Under the pieces are notes generated by a model. It had not been told where the DNA came from and searched no databases. It saw only the letters and a list, made by a program, of their open reading frames with translations. This document shows positions 18,963 to 27,813 of a stretch of 64,000 bases of DNA, piece by piece. How positions within the stretch are numbered: the first letter of the stretch is position 1; each line of letters starts with the position of its first letter. The stretch lies in contig NZ_CP051144.1 in NCBI RefSeq assembly GCF_012317385.1, positions 744,001 to 808,000 on the forward strand, read 5' to 3'. Both the position numbers and the translations under genes were made by a program. The stretch comes from Romboutsia sp. CE17. Lineage in GTDB: Bacteria > Bacillota > Clostridia > Peptostreptococcales > Peptostreptococcaceae.

Positions 18963-20330
18963 ATGGATAATACTGGGTTTAATAACATTAATGAAGAATA
19001 TGAAAACTATTCTAGAACTAATGGTAATATTAGATCTTCCTTATTAAATAGGAATATTAAAATAAAGAAATTATCAGGAGATACTTGTCCTAAATGTAAT
19101 AATAAGATAAGTAAAGTTGATAGTTATTGTAGATTATGTGGTTATAATCTACAAGAAGTATATGTAAATAATAGCTCATTTTCTAAAGTGAGTAATTGGA
19201 GTTTTAGAGAAGTTTTAACCTATTTAAATATGCCTAAGACCTTTACAACTGGATTAGTGTCTGTTTTATTTTTATTTTTAATATCTTTATTACTAAAAGT
19301 TGTTGTAGTTAATTATATTCCAGATATAGCAGACATTCTTAATCCTATACATATAATATTAGGATTGAATTTAGGTTCTTTAAATATTTACTCATCCACA
19401 ATGATGGGATGGGGAGGTGTAGAGGTTAAATTAGGTATAATTGCTTTATACATACTACCATTAGTAGCACTAACTATATCAAATTTAATATTTATTAAAA
19501 AATATACTAAGGATTCAGATTCTGCGTTTAGAAATTCTTTAGGTGTGGGAGTTTCATATGGAGTAATATTGTTTACTTTAGCTTTACTTAGTAAGACTAG
19601 ATTTAGTTACTCTTATAATATGAGTCAATATGGATATATAGTTCAATTTAATTTTGCGGCGTTTAGTATGTTATTAAAAGGTATATTAATTGGTTTTCTA
19701 TCAACATATATGCTGATTTATAAAAGTGAATATGAAGATGAAAATATGTATCTAGGTATCTTAAAAAGGGCTATAAATATTATCATTATAGGTTATATTA
19801 CTACTTTAATAATATTAGCTATACTGACTTTTGCAGATAAAAGTTATTTATATAACTTAGGTATATCAAGTTATACAGAAAACTCTAATTTATGGATAAA
19901 GCTAAGTCAACTAGCAGCATATATGTGGGCTTTTGGAAACTTTATACCAGTAAATATAGCAAGTAAAGATTTATCATTAGCTAATATTTTTAATTCTAAT
20001 TTATACTTAACTACTATATTGTTGTTAGTTGCAATGATTTTCTTATCAGCTTTAGTTATTATAGTATGTGCATGTAAATTAGAGGCTAAATATGGAAGAA
20101 GCAAAGGGTTAAAACCCGTAATATTATTAAGTTCTTTTTATGCGATTTTGATGGGTATATTATCAATATTTACTAGTGTATCATTAGGAGGAGGCCTTGA
20201 TATACTTAGTTTAAGTAATTATAGTACATCCTTAACTATGGGATTCTCATTACTAAGCTCTATAGTGATTTCATTTATATACTGTTTCTTAGTATCTTTA
20301 TTAGGATACAAGTTAAATATATTTAACTAA
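18963..20330 (+). CDS. Zinc-ribbon membrane protein, about nine helices
   Basis: 455 residues. A cytoplasmic N-terminus carries a zinc ribbon (CPKCNNKISKVDSYCRLCG, about residues 41-60). It is followed by a polytopic membrane region of about eight to nine helices from residue 90 to the end. I do not recognise the membrane domain. GGAGGAAAAAT precedes ATG. The next gene, which also carries zinc ribbons, starts only 14 bases after the stop, so the two are probably one operon. Similar zinc-ribbon membrane proteins in Firmicutes are uncharacterised. Confidence 0.7.
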   Translation: MDNTGFNNINEEYENYSRTNGNIRSSLLNRNIKIKKLSGDTCPKCNNKISKVDSYCRLCGYNLQEVYVNNSSFSKVSNWSFREVLTYLNMPKTFTTGLVSVLFLFLISLLLKVVVVNYIPDIADILNPIHIILGLNLGSLNIYSSTMMGWGGVEVKLGIIALYILPLVALTISNLIFIKKYTKDSDSAFRNSLGVGVSYGVILFTLALLSKTRFSYSYNMSQYGYIVQFNFAAFSMLLKGILIGFLSTYMLIYKSEYEDENMYLGILKRAINIIIIGYITTLIILAILTFADKSYLYNLGISSYTENSNLWIKLSQLAAYMWAFGNFIPVNIASKDLSLANIFNSNLYLTTILLLVAMIFLSALVIIVCACKLEAKYGRSKGLKPVILLSSFYAILMGILSIFTSVSLGGGLDILSLSNYSTSLTMGFSLLSSIVISFIYCFLVSLLGYKLNIFN

Positions 20331-20344
20331 TGATGGAGGTAAAA

Positions 20345-20776
20345 ATGGATAAGATATCATTTGAAAAAAAAATAGGAAAACAAAATTTTAAGGAAAAAGC
20401 TAATATTAATATTTTAATAAACGAACATGAAGATAAAAAATCTGTTCTACTAACGGAGTTAGGAATATTAACATATAAAAAAATCAGAGAAGGATGTATT
20501 TTAGATAAAGATTTTGATGAGATTTCAGATAAGATATTAGAGTGTGATAAAATTATTTATAAGAATATTAAAGAATTAGAAAAAATAAATAATTCTAATA
20601 AAGTCATTGAATGTGAATGCGGAAATAAATTAAATAATAATGATAAATTCTGTTCAGTTTGTGGTAAAAATATAGAAGAATTAAAATGTGAAGAGACAAT
20701 AATTTGTGGAACTTGCAACCTAGAAATAGATATAGACTCTAATTATTGTGTATGCTGTGGCAAAAAGTTAAGATAA
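20345..20776 (+). CDS. Small cytoplasmic protein with two zinc ribbons
   Basis: 143 residues from ATG 20345. GGAGGT lies five bases upstream, and the ATGs at 20330 and 20333 precede that ribosome site. The N-terminal 90 residues are charged and predicted helical. The C-terminus has two Cys4 ribbons (CECGNKLNNNDKFCSVCG and CGTCNLEIDIDSNYCVCCG). There is no membrane segment. Operon position after the zinc-ribbon membrane protein suggests they act together. The function is unknown. Confidence 0.72.
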   Translation: MDKISFEKKIGKQNFKEKANINILINEHEDKKSVLLTELGILTYKKIREGCILDKDFDEISDKILECDKIIYKNIKELEKINNSNKVIECECGNKLNNNDKFCSVCGKNIEELKCEETIICGTCNLEIDIDSNYCVCCGKKLR

Positions 20777-20782
20777 TATTGG

Positions 20783-20820
20783 AAAAGGGGCTATCTCAAA
20801 AAGAGATATGCTCCTTTTTT
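20783..20820 (+). terminator. Terminator of the zinc-ribbon operon
   Basis: Stem AAAAGGGGC-TATCTC / GAGATA-TGCTCCTTTT with an inner bulge, then a T run. Confidence 0.75.
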
Positions 20821-20972
20821 ATTAACAAAAATAAAATATTTTTAATATATATTTTGTATAAGTGGCATATAATACCATATTAAATTTAATAAATTTGAAA
20901 GATTTAATAAGATGAAAAAGTATGATTTATATGATAAACTATAAAATGTATTTATTATTCGGGAGGTAAGAT

Positions 20973-21830
20973 ATGAAAAAAGATGTAAAGTCGAAAGGAC
21001 AAAACTTAGACGATACTTTTAGCATAACAATGGAGCTTGAAAAGCCTTTACTTTACGATGCATTGAAAAATGAAGAAGATAAAAAATATGAAAACGAAAA
21101 ACGAAAAAATAGTAAGATATTAAAAATAATTTTAGGAACTATATTATCATTTATAATAATTTTTTTTATATGGGCAAGTATAACTTATAAGCCTCAAGAA
21201 TTAGCAAAAGCATCTCTTGTAAGTGATGATATAGTTGATGTAAAAGTTGATAGGTTTATATCTTTTACACCGAAAAATATGGAACCTACTAAAGGGTTTA
21301 TATTTTATCCAGGTGCTAAGGTAGAGCCAGAAGCATATGCTCCTTTATGCAGAAAAATAGCAGAGCAAGGATATGAGGTTGTAATCGTTGATATGCCTTT
21401 TAATCTAGCTATATTTTCTTACAATAGAGGTGAAAAGGTAATAAGTGAATATAGTAATATAAAGACTTGGGTTGTTGGAGGTCACTCTTTAGGTGGAACA
21501 ATGGCTGCAAAATTTGCTAGCTCAAATAAAATGGTAGATGGAGTAGTGTTATTATCATCATATCCTATAGGAGAAGAACTTAAGAATATAGGAAAAGAGG
21601 TTCTTTCTATATGGGGAAGCAAAGACGGTGTAGTTAATTTTGAATCATTAGTTAAGTCTAAAGAAAAATTACCAGATGATACAACGTATTTAGAAATAGA
21701 GGGAGCCAATCATTCTCAGTTTGGTGATTATGGACATCAAAAAGGAGATGGAATTCCAATAATAGATAGAGAAGAGCAAATAGATATAACATCCAAAAAT
21801 ATATTAAGTTTTATGGATAAAATAAATTAA
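20973..21830 (+). CDS. Membrane-anchored alpha/beta hydrolase
   Basis: 285 residues. A charged cytoplasmic N-terminus (1-47), one membrane helix (about 48-68, IILGTILSFIIIFFIWASI) and an extracytoplasmic alpha/beta hydrolase domain. The nucleophile elbow GGHSLGG (about 170) gives Ser. Asp in WGSKDGVV (about 215) and His in GANHSQF (about 247) complete a plausible triad. It resembles dienelactone-hydrolase-like Abhydrolase_5 proteins. The substrate is unknown. GGGAGGTAAGAT precedes ATG. Confidence 0.82.
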   Translation: MKKDVKSKGQNLDDTFSITMELEKPLLYDALKNEEDKKYENEKRKNSKILKIILGTILSFIIIFFIWASITYKPQELAKASLVSDDIVDVKVDRFISFTPKNMEPTKGFIFYPGAKVEPEAYAPLCRKIAEQGYEVVIVDMPFNLAIFSYNRGEKVISEYSNIKTWVVGGHSLGGTMAAKFASSNKMVDGVVLLSSYPIGEELKNIGKEVLSIWGSKDGVVNFESLVKSKEKLPDDTTYLEIEGANHSQFGDYGHQKGDGIPIIDREEQIDITSKNILSFMDKIN

Positions 21831-21836
21831 AAGTAT

Positions 21837-21880
21837 AAAAAGTTGCTTGAATTTAGTATAAATAGTTCAAGCAACTTTTT
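21837..21880. terminator. Bidirectional terminator
   Basis: 15-bp stem AAAAAGTTGCTTGAA / TTCAAGCAACTTTTT between the convergent hydrolase and spoVB genes. Confidence 0.9.
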
Positions 21881-21883
21881 TAT

Positions 21884-23458
21884 TTATAACTTTTTATAAA
21901 GATTGACACTATCCCAATCTGCTTTTTTAATATCGTTTTTAAAAGCATCAGTAAACCATCTAATATCTTTTACTTTTAGACATCTAAATATAAATAAGAA
22001 AATTATATAGAAAGATAAATTAACAAAAACTTGTAAAAGAATTAAATTATGTATGTTAAAAATTAAAAAAGAAAATTTAGTTAAATAGCTTGAAATAACA
22101 ACACATATAATTGGTTTAATAAACCAATCTATTAGTTCGAATTCTAATTTAGTAACTTTTAATAGTCTATTAATACTTAATGAAGAATTAAAAATAGTAC
22201 TAACAAAAAGAACAAAAATAAACCCATCGATACCTTTTTTAGGAATAATATATAAGATTATAATTACCCTAAGTGACATATCTAAAATATTATATTTTAA
22301 AGTGTAGAGTTGTTGGTTAAGAGCATTTAAACTACCGTCTACTATTCTATCTAAATACATTAAAGGTATAAGGGGTGCTAGTATTCTCATAATATAGCCA
22401 ACTTCTTCACTATTATAAATAGCTAAACCTAATTCCTTTGAAAATATCATAAATAACCCAGTTGCAAATAAAGCTATAAGTAATGTGAACTTAAAAACTT
22501 TTGATATTATGTAATTTACCATATTCTTTTTATTTAAAGCATTAGATTCTGCTATTTCTGGAATAATGAGAGTAGAAAATGATGCCAAAAATATAGAAGG
22601 AAAATTTAATATAGGCATAACCATTCCTTTTATCATACCAAAAATAGAAAGTGAAGATGAAGTTGTAGAACCATACAGTCTAAGTGCATTTGGTATGAGT
22701 ATATCTTCAGCTGTCCTAAGTGAAGTTTGTACATAAGAACTACAAGCTATAGGAATAGCGATGAATCCAATATCAAATATGGAAAATTTATTATTTGATT
22801 TAACTTTAGGTGAAGGTGATTTCTTTTCAAATATGTATAAAATATAAGAATAAACAGCTGATAACATTGATCCGACTGCTGTGCCTACAGAAACTAATGA
22901 GCATGTATAGTCAATTCCCATAGGGATAAAAGTACTGATAAATAAATAAATGATGAGCATCATGGTGAAAATCTCAACTACATCAGCTGATACACTTTTC
23001 ATAACTTTTCGAATACCGTAGAAATAACCTGCAAAGCAAGAACATACACCTACAAAAGGCATACTACAGGCTAAAATTTTTAGAGAAATAATTGCTCTGG
23101 AGTCTTTTATCCATACATTACTTATAAATTCAGCATTATTATAAAGTAATAAAAATGATATAGTTCCAAAGAAAAGAGTATATATAATTCCTTTTCTAAC
23201 TATTTTCTTTATTTTACCATAATTACCTTTACCTAGTTCCTCCGCTACTAGACGAGTAATAGTGACTCTTATGCCAGATATGGCTAATGTAGAAGCAACT
23301 ATATTTATACTCATTATTAATTGGAATAGTCCCATTCCTTCTGGTCCTATTTGATTAGAGATATAAACTCTAAAAATCATATTTACTACACCAAATGTCA
23401 TGGTACTTATAGTAAGCAATAGTGCATTTAAAATCAATTTTTTTCTTTTTACTTTCAT
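21884..23458 (-). CDS. spoVB: SpoVB-like polysaccharide/lipid II flippase (MOP superfamily)
   Basis: 524 residues, about 14 membrane helices, polysaccharide_synt fold. The N-terminal region (VVNMIFRVYISNQIGPEGMG, then SINIVASTLAISGI) matches the SpoVB branch, in which members are needed for spore cortex peptidoglycan, presumably by moving lipid-linked precursors. Other MurJ-like or exopolysaccharide flippases share the fold, so the assignment to SpoVB is by similarity and by the sporulation setting. GGAGATAATTACTT precedes ATG. Confidence 0.82.
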   Translation of the reverse strand: MKVKRKKLILNALLLTISTMTFGVVNMIFRVYISNQIGPEGMGLFQLIMSINIVASTLAISGIRVTITRLVAEELGKGNYGKIKKIVRKGIIYTLFFGTISFLLLYNNAEFISNVWIKDSRAIISLKILACSMPFVGVCSCFAGYFYGIRKVMKSVSADVVEIFTMMLIIYLFISTFIPMGIDYTCSLVSVGTAVGSMLSAVYSYILYIFEKKSPSPKVKSNNKFSIFDIGFIAIPIACSSYVQTSLRTAEDILIPNALRLYGSTTSSSLSIFGMIKGMVMPILNFPSIFLASFSTLIIPEIAESNALNKKNMVNYIISKVFKFTLLIALFATGLFMIFSKELGLAIYNSEEVGYIMRILAPLIPLMYLDRIVDGSLNALNQQLYTLKYNILDMSLRVIIILYIIPKKGIDGFIFVLFVSTIFNSSLSINRLLKVTKLEFELIDWFIKPIICVVISSYLTKFSFLIFNIHNLILLQVFVNLSFYIIFLFIFRCLKVKDIRWFTDAFKNDIKKADWDSVNLYKKL

Positions 23459-23637
23459 AAGTAATTATCTCCTATTAAATATAAAAATTGTAAAGTTTAA
23501 ATATAAAGCTATATATATTTTATATGCTAAGGTTAGTCTTAAATATTATAAAAAATACAAATACATAAATTAGAAGGAATATGTATTTGTTTATAAGAGA
23601 AAATATTTATAAATAGGTTATAGAAAGGAGAATAATT

Positions 23638-23823
23638 ATGGAAATTAAAAACCCAAATAAGAAAAGTATTTATTCATCTCAAGGCAATTATTTTAAAGGT
23701 CTAAATCCTTCATCTGATGATTTTAAAGAAAAAATTAAGGATGGAAGTTTTCAACGAAATCCTGAAGAACATAATTACAGAGCGAGTAAAGAAGTAGCTA
23801 AAACTAAAAATATATTTAAATAG
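23638..23823 (+). CDS. Uncharacterised 61-residue hydrophilic protein
   Basis: Well supported as a gene by AAAGGAGAATAATT before the ATG, its isolation between AT-rich gaps and a strong terminator right after the stop. The sequence is rich in Lys, Asn and Ser, lacks Cys and Trp and has no membrane segment. The block FQRNPEEHNYRASKEVAKTK looks conserved in style. I do not recognise the family. Small Lys-rich proteins in sporulating clostridia are often spore components, but nothing here shows that. Confidence 0.65.
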   Translation: MEIKNPNKKSIYSSQGNYFKGLNPSSDDFKEKIKDGSFQRNPEEHNYRASKEVAKTKNIFK

Positions 23824-23827
23824 CAAT

Positions 23828-23871
23828 AAAAAGAGTTGAAAGATGTTCTAGATAGAACACTCAACTCTTTT
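23828..23871 (+). terminator. Terminator of the 61-residue gene
   Basis: Stem AAAAGAGTTGA...GTTCT / AGAAC..TCAACTCTTTT with a small internal loop, followed by TTTATATA. Confidence 0.85.
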
Positions 23872-23907
23872 ATATATAAATTTATTATTAGAATTTCAAT
23901 TTTGCAA

Positions 23908-24216
23908 TTAATAATTTGATTTTAAAATAAAATTTTTGGAATATCTACCTTTTTCATCGTTTAAATTGTTTTTTCTAACTATTACATCTTCTTCTGTATA
24001 ACCATATTCTTGAGCTATAGATATTAATAGTTCTATAGAATCAACTATATTATCTAGAGACTTACTATTAAAACTATCATAAATTGAAGAAGTTAGGTTT
24101 AGGTATAGATATTCAATTTTCTCATCTTCCTTTAAAGTTTCAAAGTTAAGATTTTTCCCAAGTTTTTTTAAAATATCAGGTATGTTATCTCTAACGATTT
24201 TATTACACATATCCAT
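23908..24216 (-). CDS. MazG/PRA-PH-like NTP pyrophosphohydrolase relative, apparently degenerate
   Basis: 102 residues from the ATG at 24216 (AAAAGGGGGAAAACT upstream). An in-frame codon at 24255 has no ribosome site. The start, CNKIVRDNIPDILKK, and the end, RKNNLNDEKGRYSKNFIL, match the small KLVRDKIP...R..K...RGGF family of putative house-cleaning nucleotide pyrophosphohydrolases. The usual Mg-binding EExxE helix is replaced by IEYLYLNLTSSIYD, with only part of the second acidic helix kept (IVDSIELL), so activity is doubtful. Confidence 0.65.
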   Translation of the reverse strand: MDMCNKIVRDNIPDILKKLGKNLNFETLKEDEKIEYLYLNLTSSIYDSFNSKSLDNIVDSIELLISIAQEYGYTEEDVIVRKNNLNDEKGRYSKNFILKSNY

Positions 24217-24355
24217 AGTTTTCCCCCTTTTTATATTAAAACAGCCTAATAGCAACTATATAAATAAATTTATTTATATAATAGTTCATCTAAGTATAAA
24301 AGTATATCAATTTTAAAAAAATAAAAATAATATTTAAAGATTAGGAGAAAATGAT

Positions 24356-25312
24356 ATGAAGGTTAGATTAGGATACGTAGCAATAGCATTAAATTTAGGA
24401 AAAGTTACATCATCTAGTACAGTAACTTATTCTAGATATTTAAAAATGAATGATAATGAAAGATTAGAAAAATTAAAGGAAGTTACCTATTCAAACTTAC
24501 AAGCATTAGAAGAAATTTTAAAATATAATATAAATCATAATATTCACTTTTATAGATTAACATCACATTTGATACCATTAGCAACTCATCCTGAAGTTAT
24601 GTGGAATTATAAACAATATTTTAAAAAAGATTTTGAACACATTGGCAAAATTATAAAAAGTAGCAATATGAGGTTTGACTGCCATCCTGATCAATTTAAT
24701 GTAATAAATAGTACTAAAGAAAGTGTAGTAAAAAGTACTTTAATTAATTTAAATACAGCTGTTGATATATTTGAACTACTTGACTGTAAAGATGGAAAAA
24801 TGGTAATGCATATTGGAGGATCACAAGGGGGAAAGGAAGAGAGTATAAAGAGATTTATAGATAACTTTAGGTCATTTCCACTTAGAATACAAGAACGCCT
24901 AATTTTAGAAAATGATGATAAAATATTTACAGCTAAAGATGTACTTAGAATTTGTAATGAAATTAAAATCCCTATGGTTTTAGATATACATCATCATCAT
25001 TGTAAAAGTGACAATGAAAATATAGGCGATTTAATTGTTGATATATTTAACACATGGGATAGTGAAAAGTTACCACCTAAAGTTCATTTTTCTACTCCAA
25101 AAGAATTTGAAAATGATAGAAAACATGCAGACTATATAAATCCTAATGATTTTATAAAATTTATTGGGTTAGTAAAATCTAAAGTAGATAAAGACTTTGA
25201 TGTTATGATTGAAGCTAAGAAAAAAGATCAAGCATTATTTAAGTTAATAGAGGATCTTAAGATGATTAATAAAGGAATAAAGTTTATAGATGATACTACT
25301 TTTGAATTATAA
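24356..25312 (+). CDS. uvsE: UV damage endonuclease UvsE
   Basis: 318 residues, a TIM-barrel UVDE enzyme. It nicks DNA 5' to UV photoproducts and some abasic sites and starts an alternative excision repair. The family start (RLGYVAIALNLG), the metal ligands in FDCHPDQFNVIN, MHIGGSQGGKEES, ENDDK and LDIHHHHC, and the C-terminal MIEAKKKDQAL segment are all present. AGGAGAAAATGAT precedes ATG. UvsE is common in spore formers. Monocistronic, ending in a strong hairpin. Confidence 0.93.
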   Translation: MKVRLGYVAIALNLGKVTSSSTVTYSRYLKMNDNERLEKLKEVTYSNLQALEEILKYNINHNIHFYRLTSHLIPLATHPEVMWNYKQYFKKDFEHIGKIIKSSNMRFDCHPDQFNVINSTKESVVKSTLINLNTAVDIFELLDCKDGKMVMHIGGSQGGKEESIKRFIDNFRSFPLRIQERLILENDDKIFTAKDVLRICNEIKIPMVLDIHHHHCKSDNENIGDLIVDIFNTWDSEKLPPKVHFSTPKEFENDRKHADYINPNDFIKFIGLVKSKVDKDFDVMIEAKKKDQALFKLIEDLKMINKGIKFIDDTTFEL

Positions 25313-25327
25313 AAAAGATAATTAAAT

Positions 25328-25368
25328 AAAAATATCTCTTTATAAAATATATATAAAGAGATATTTTT
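25328..25368 (+). terminator. Terminator of uvsE
   Basis: 17-bp stem AAAAATATCTCTTTATA / TATAAAGAGATATTTTT followed by T's. Confidence 0.88.
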
Positions 25369-25406
25369 TATTTTTCAACAATGGTTAAAGAAGTTGTAAA
25401 AGTTTA

Positions 25407-25424
25407 GTATAAGTAAACTTATAC
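25407..25424. promoter_or_regulatory. 18-bp palindrome in the long leader region of the spermidine operon
   Basis: GTATAAGTAAACTTATAC, perfect. The 381-base gap between uvsE and speA also holds two copies of AAAATTAATATAAAC (25425-25439 and 25467-25481), 42 bases apart. I see no known riboswitch there. A regulatory role is unproven. Confidence 0.35.
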
Positions 25425-25568
25425 AAAATTAATATAAACTTAAGATTAGAAATACTAAACAAAAATAAAATTAATATAAACATTTTCAAAGATAATATAC
25501 CATGAATGTTGAAAAATACAGGTTTGTATCTGATTAAGAAAATAAAAATAAAAATGTTATAAAATGGG

Positions 25569-25597
25569 GTTGAAAAAAGTGTATAAAATAAATATAA
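25569..25597 (+). promoter_or_regulatory. Probable sigma-A promoter of the spe-metK operon
   Basis: TTGAAA (25569-25574), 17-base spacer, TATAAT (25592-25597), 97 bases before the speA start codon. Confidence 0.7.
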
Positions 25598-25693
25598 TAA
25601 AAAAGTAAGTTTAATAATACTGAATTATAAAAATAGAAATAGTAAGTGATTGATAAAACTTATTAAAAAACTAAATAATTAGGAGGTGAAGTA

Positions 25694-27181
25694 TTGATAG
25701 AAATAAATGATAGTGTTGAAACTATGTGTGACATAGATATTGAAAAAATACCATTACTTAAAGCTCTAAAAGAATATTCAGATCGTGATATAGCATGTTT
25801 TGATGTGCCAGGTCATGTAAGAGATAATGGTGTTGAAATATTAAATAAGTACTTTGGAAAACAAATTATGAAAATGGACATAAACTCATCTCCATTTATG
25901 GATAATGTATCAAATCCAACTGGAATTATAAAAGAATCTCAAGATTTACTAGCGAAGGCTTATGATGCAGATAAAGCTTTTTTTATAACAAATGGAACTA
26001 CTCAAGGAATACATGTTATGATTCTAAGTTGTATAAATCCAGGCGATAAAATACTTTTGCCTAGAAATGTACATAAATCAGTTATAAATGCTCTTATTCT
26101 TTCAGGAGGAATACCTGTATATATACAACCTGAATTTGATGAATGCTTAGGTATAAGTTTGAATCTAAGTATTGAAAAAGTAGAGAAAGTAATAAAAGAG
26201 CATAATGAAATAAAAGTATTATTTCTGTTAAATCCAACGTACTATGGTGCATGCACAGATTTAAGAAAGATTATAGAGATTTGTCATAAATCAGGAATAT
26301 TAGTTCTTGTTGATGAAGCTCATGGAGCACATTTTCCATTCTATAGTGATTTACCACCATCAGCAATGAAATGTGGAGCAGATATGTCAGCGATAAGCCT
26401 TCATAAGACAGGAGGATCACTTACTCAAGCATCAGCACTTTTAATTAAAAATAAAAATATTGATGAAAAGAAAGTATTACAAAATATAAACTTACTTCAA
26501 TCAACATCAGCATCATATTTACTTATGTCAAGCATTGATGGAGCACGAGCAAATTTAATATCAAATGGGAGTGAGCAATTAGCAAAAGCATTTAATTTAG
26601 CAAGATATGCAAAAAGTAAATTAAATAAAATTAAAGGTATAGAAGTAATATCTTATGAACTTCTAGAAAAAGAAGGTGTAAATTTTGTAGATGAAACAAA
26701 GTTATGCATTAATGTATCAAAACTAAATTTAAGTGGATTTGAAGTTTATGAGATGCTCTACAAGGATTTTGGTGTACAAGTTGAGCTAGGGGATATGTAT
26801 AATATATTAGCACTTATATCAATTGGAACAACTAAACATGATGTAGATAAACTTATTAAATCTCTTGTAATAATTTCAAATATGGCTAATGGAAAAGTGC
26901 ATGATAATAAGATAAATATAAAACAAATAGATCCTAGTGTAAAGTTAAGTCCAAGAAGTGCATTTTACTCAATTAAAGAGAGTATTGATTTAGAACAAAG
27001 TGAAAATAAAATTTGTGCTGAATCAATTATGGCATATCCTCCAGGAATACCAATAGTATCTCCAGGAGAAATAATTACACAGGAAATTATAGATTATATA
27101 AAGTTACTAAAAGAGAATAATGCACGCTTAACTGATATGAAAGATAAAGAGCTTAAAACAATATTAGTCGTAAAAGAGTAA
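25694..27181 (+). CDS. speA: Arginine decarboxylase (fold-type I, SpeA)
   Basis: 495 residues, PLP-dependent Orn/Lys/Arg decarboxylase of the short Bacillus SpeA type. The PLP lysine is in SLHKTGGSLTQ (about residue 237), and DEAHGAH holds the cofactor aspartate. Paralogues act on lysine or ornithine, but the agmatinase in the same operon makes arginine to agmatine the likely reaction. It starts at TTG 25694, seven bases after AGGAGG. It is the first gene of a five-gene polyamine operon. Confidence 0.9.
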   Translation: MIEINDSVETMCDIDIEKIPLLKALKEYSDRDIACFDVPGHVRDNGVEILNKYFGKQIMKMDINSSPFMDNVSNPTGIIKESQDLLAKAYDADKAFFITNGTTQGIHVMILSCINPGDKILLPRNVHKSVINALILSGGIPVYIQPEFDECLGISLNLSIEKVEKVIKEHNEIKVLFLLNPTYYGACTDLRKIIEICHKSGILVLVDEAHGAHFPFYSDLPPSAMKCGADMSAISLHKTGGSLTQASALLIKNKNIDEKKVLQNINLLQSTSASYLLMSSIDGARANLISNGSEQLAKAFNLARYAKSKLNKIKGIEVISYELLEKEGVNFVDETKLCINVSKLNLSGFEVYEMLYKDFGVQVELGDMYNILALISIGTTKHDVDKLIKSLVIISNMANGKVHDNKINIKQIDPSVKLSPRSAFYSIKESIDLEQSENKICAESIMAYPPGIPIVSPGEIITQEIIDYIKLLKENNARLTDMKDKELKTILVVKE

Positions 27182-27212
27182 ATTAAAATTAAATAGAAAG
27201 TAGGAACTTAAT

Positions 27213-27626
27213 ATGAAATTTGAAACGTTAGGTAGGCATATTATAGTAGAATACTATAATTGTGATGAAGAAGTACTTAGAGATCCTAAACTTATAGAAA
27301 AATTTATGAATGATTCTGCATTGAATGCTAAAGCAACTATTGTAGATTCTGTTTTTCATCATTTTAATCCATGGGGAGTATCTGGTGCAGTTATAATAGC
27401 AGAATCACATTTAACTATACATACATGGCCAGAATATGGTTATGCAGCAGCAGACTTCTTTACATGTGGAGATATAGATCCTTGGAAGAGTTTTGAGTTA
27501 TTAGAGGAACTTTTAAATGCAGAAAGAAGTGAGTCTACTGAGATACCGAGAGGATTAACAACAAAGATACAAAAATTTGCAAAAAAAGATTTAGGTAATA
27601 TTACTCACAAGCCAGAAGCTATATAA
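27213..27626 (+). CDS. speD: S-adenosylmethionine decarboxylase proenzyme
   Basis: 137 residues, class 1B SpeD. Self-cleavage at Glu64-Ser65 ([12 protein letters not shown]) would create the pyruvoyl cofactor. His70 and Cys85 (FTCGD) match the other catalytic residues of the Thermotoga enzyme. It makes decarboxylated SAM, the aminopropyl donor for SpeE. It follows speA by 31 bases with GTAGGAAC before the ATG. A 187-base, very A-rich spacer separates it from speE. Confidence 0.95.
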   Translation: MKFETLGRHIIVEYYNCDEEVLRDPKLIEKFMNDSALNAKATIVDSVFHHFNPWGVSGAVIIAESHLTIHTWPEYGYAAADFFTCGDIDPWKSFELLEELLNAERSESTEIPRGLTTKIQKFAKKDLGNITHKPEAI

Positions 27627-27649
27627 ATAATAAATACCTAAATTAAAAC

Positions 27650-27807
27650 AAAAATATAAATAAATAAAAATTAATTTGAAATAACATTATAACATAAATA
27701 ATAGAAATATACAAATTACCTAATATATAAATAAAAGTAAACTTAAATAGAATAAAAATGAATTAAATAAATAATAAAAATATAAATAAATAAAGATAAT
27801 TTGGAGG
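27650..27807 (+). repeat. Imperfect direct repeat in the speD-speE spacer
   Basis: The block AAATATAAATAAATAAA followed by (A/G)ATTAATTTG-like sequence occurs at about 27652-27680 and again at about 27777-27807. The second copy ends in the speE ribosome site (AATTTGGAGG) and the first in AATTTGAAAT. The whole spacer is nearly devoid of G and C. Confidence 0.5.
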
Positions 27808-27813
27808 ATTAAT

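Noticed and set aside
27640-27800. Short AT-rich repeats between speD and speE considered as a CRISPR-like or tandem array.
   Set aside because: There are only two imperfect copies, with no regular spacer and no cas genes.
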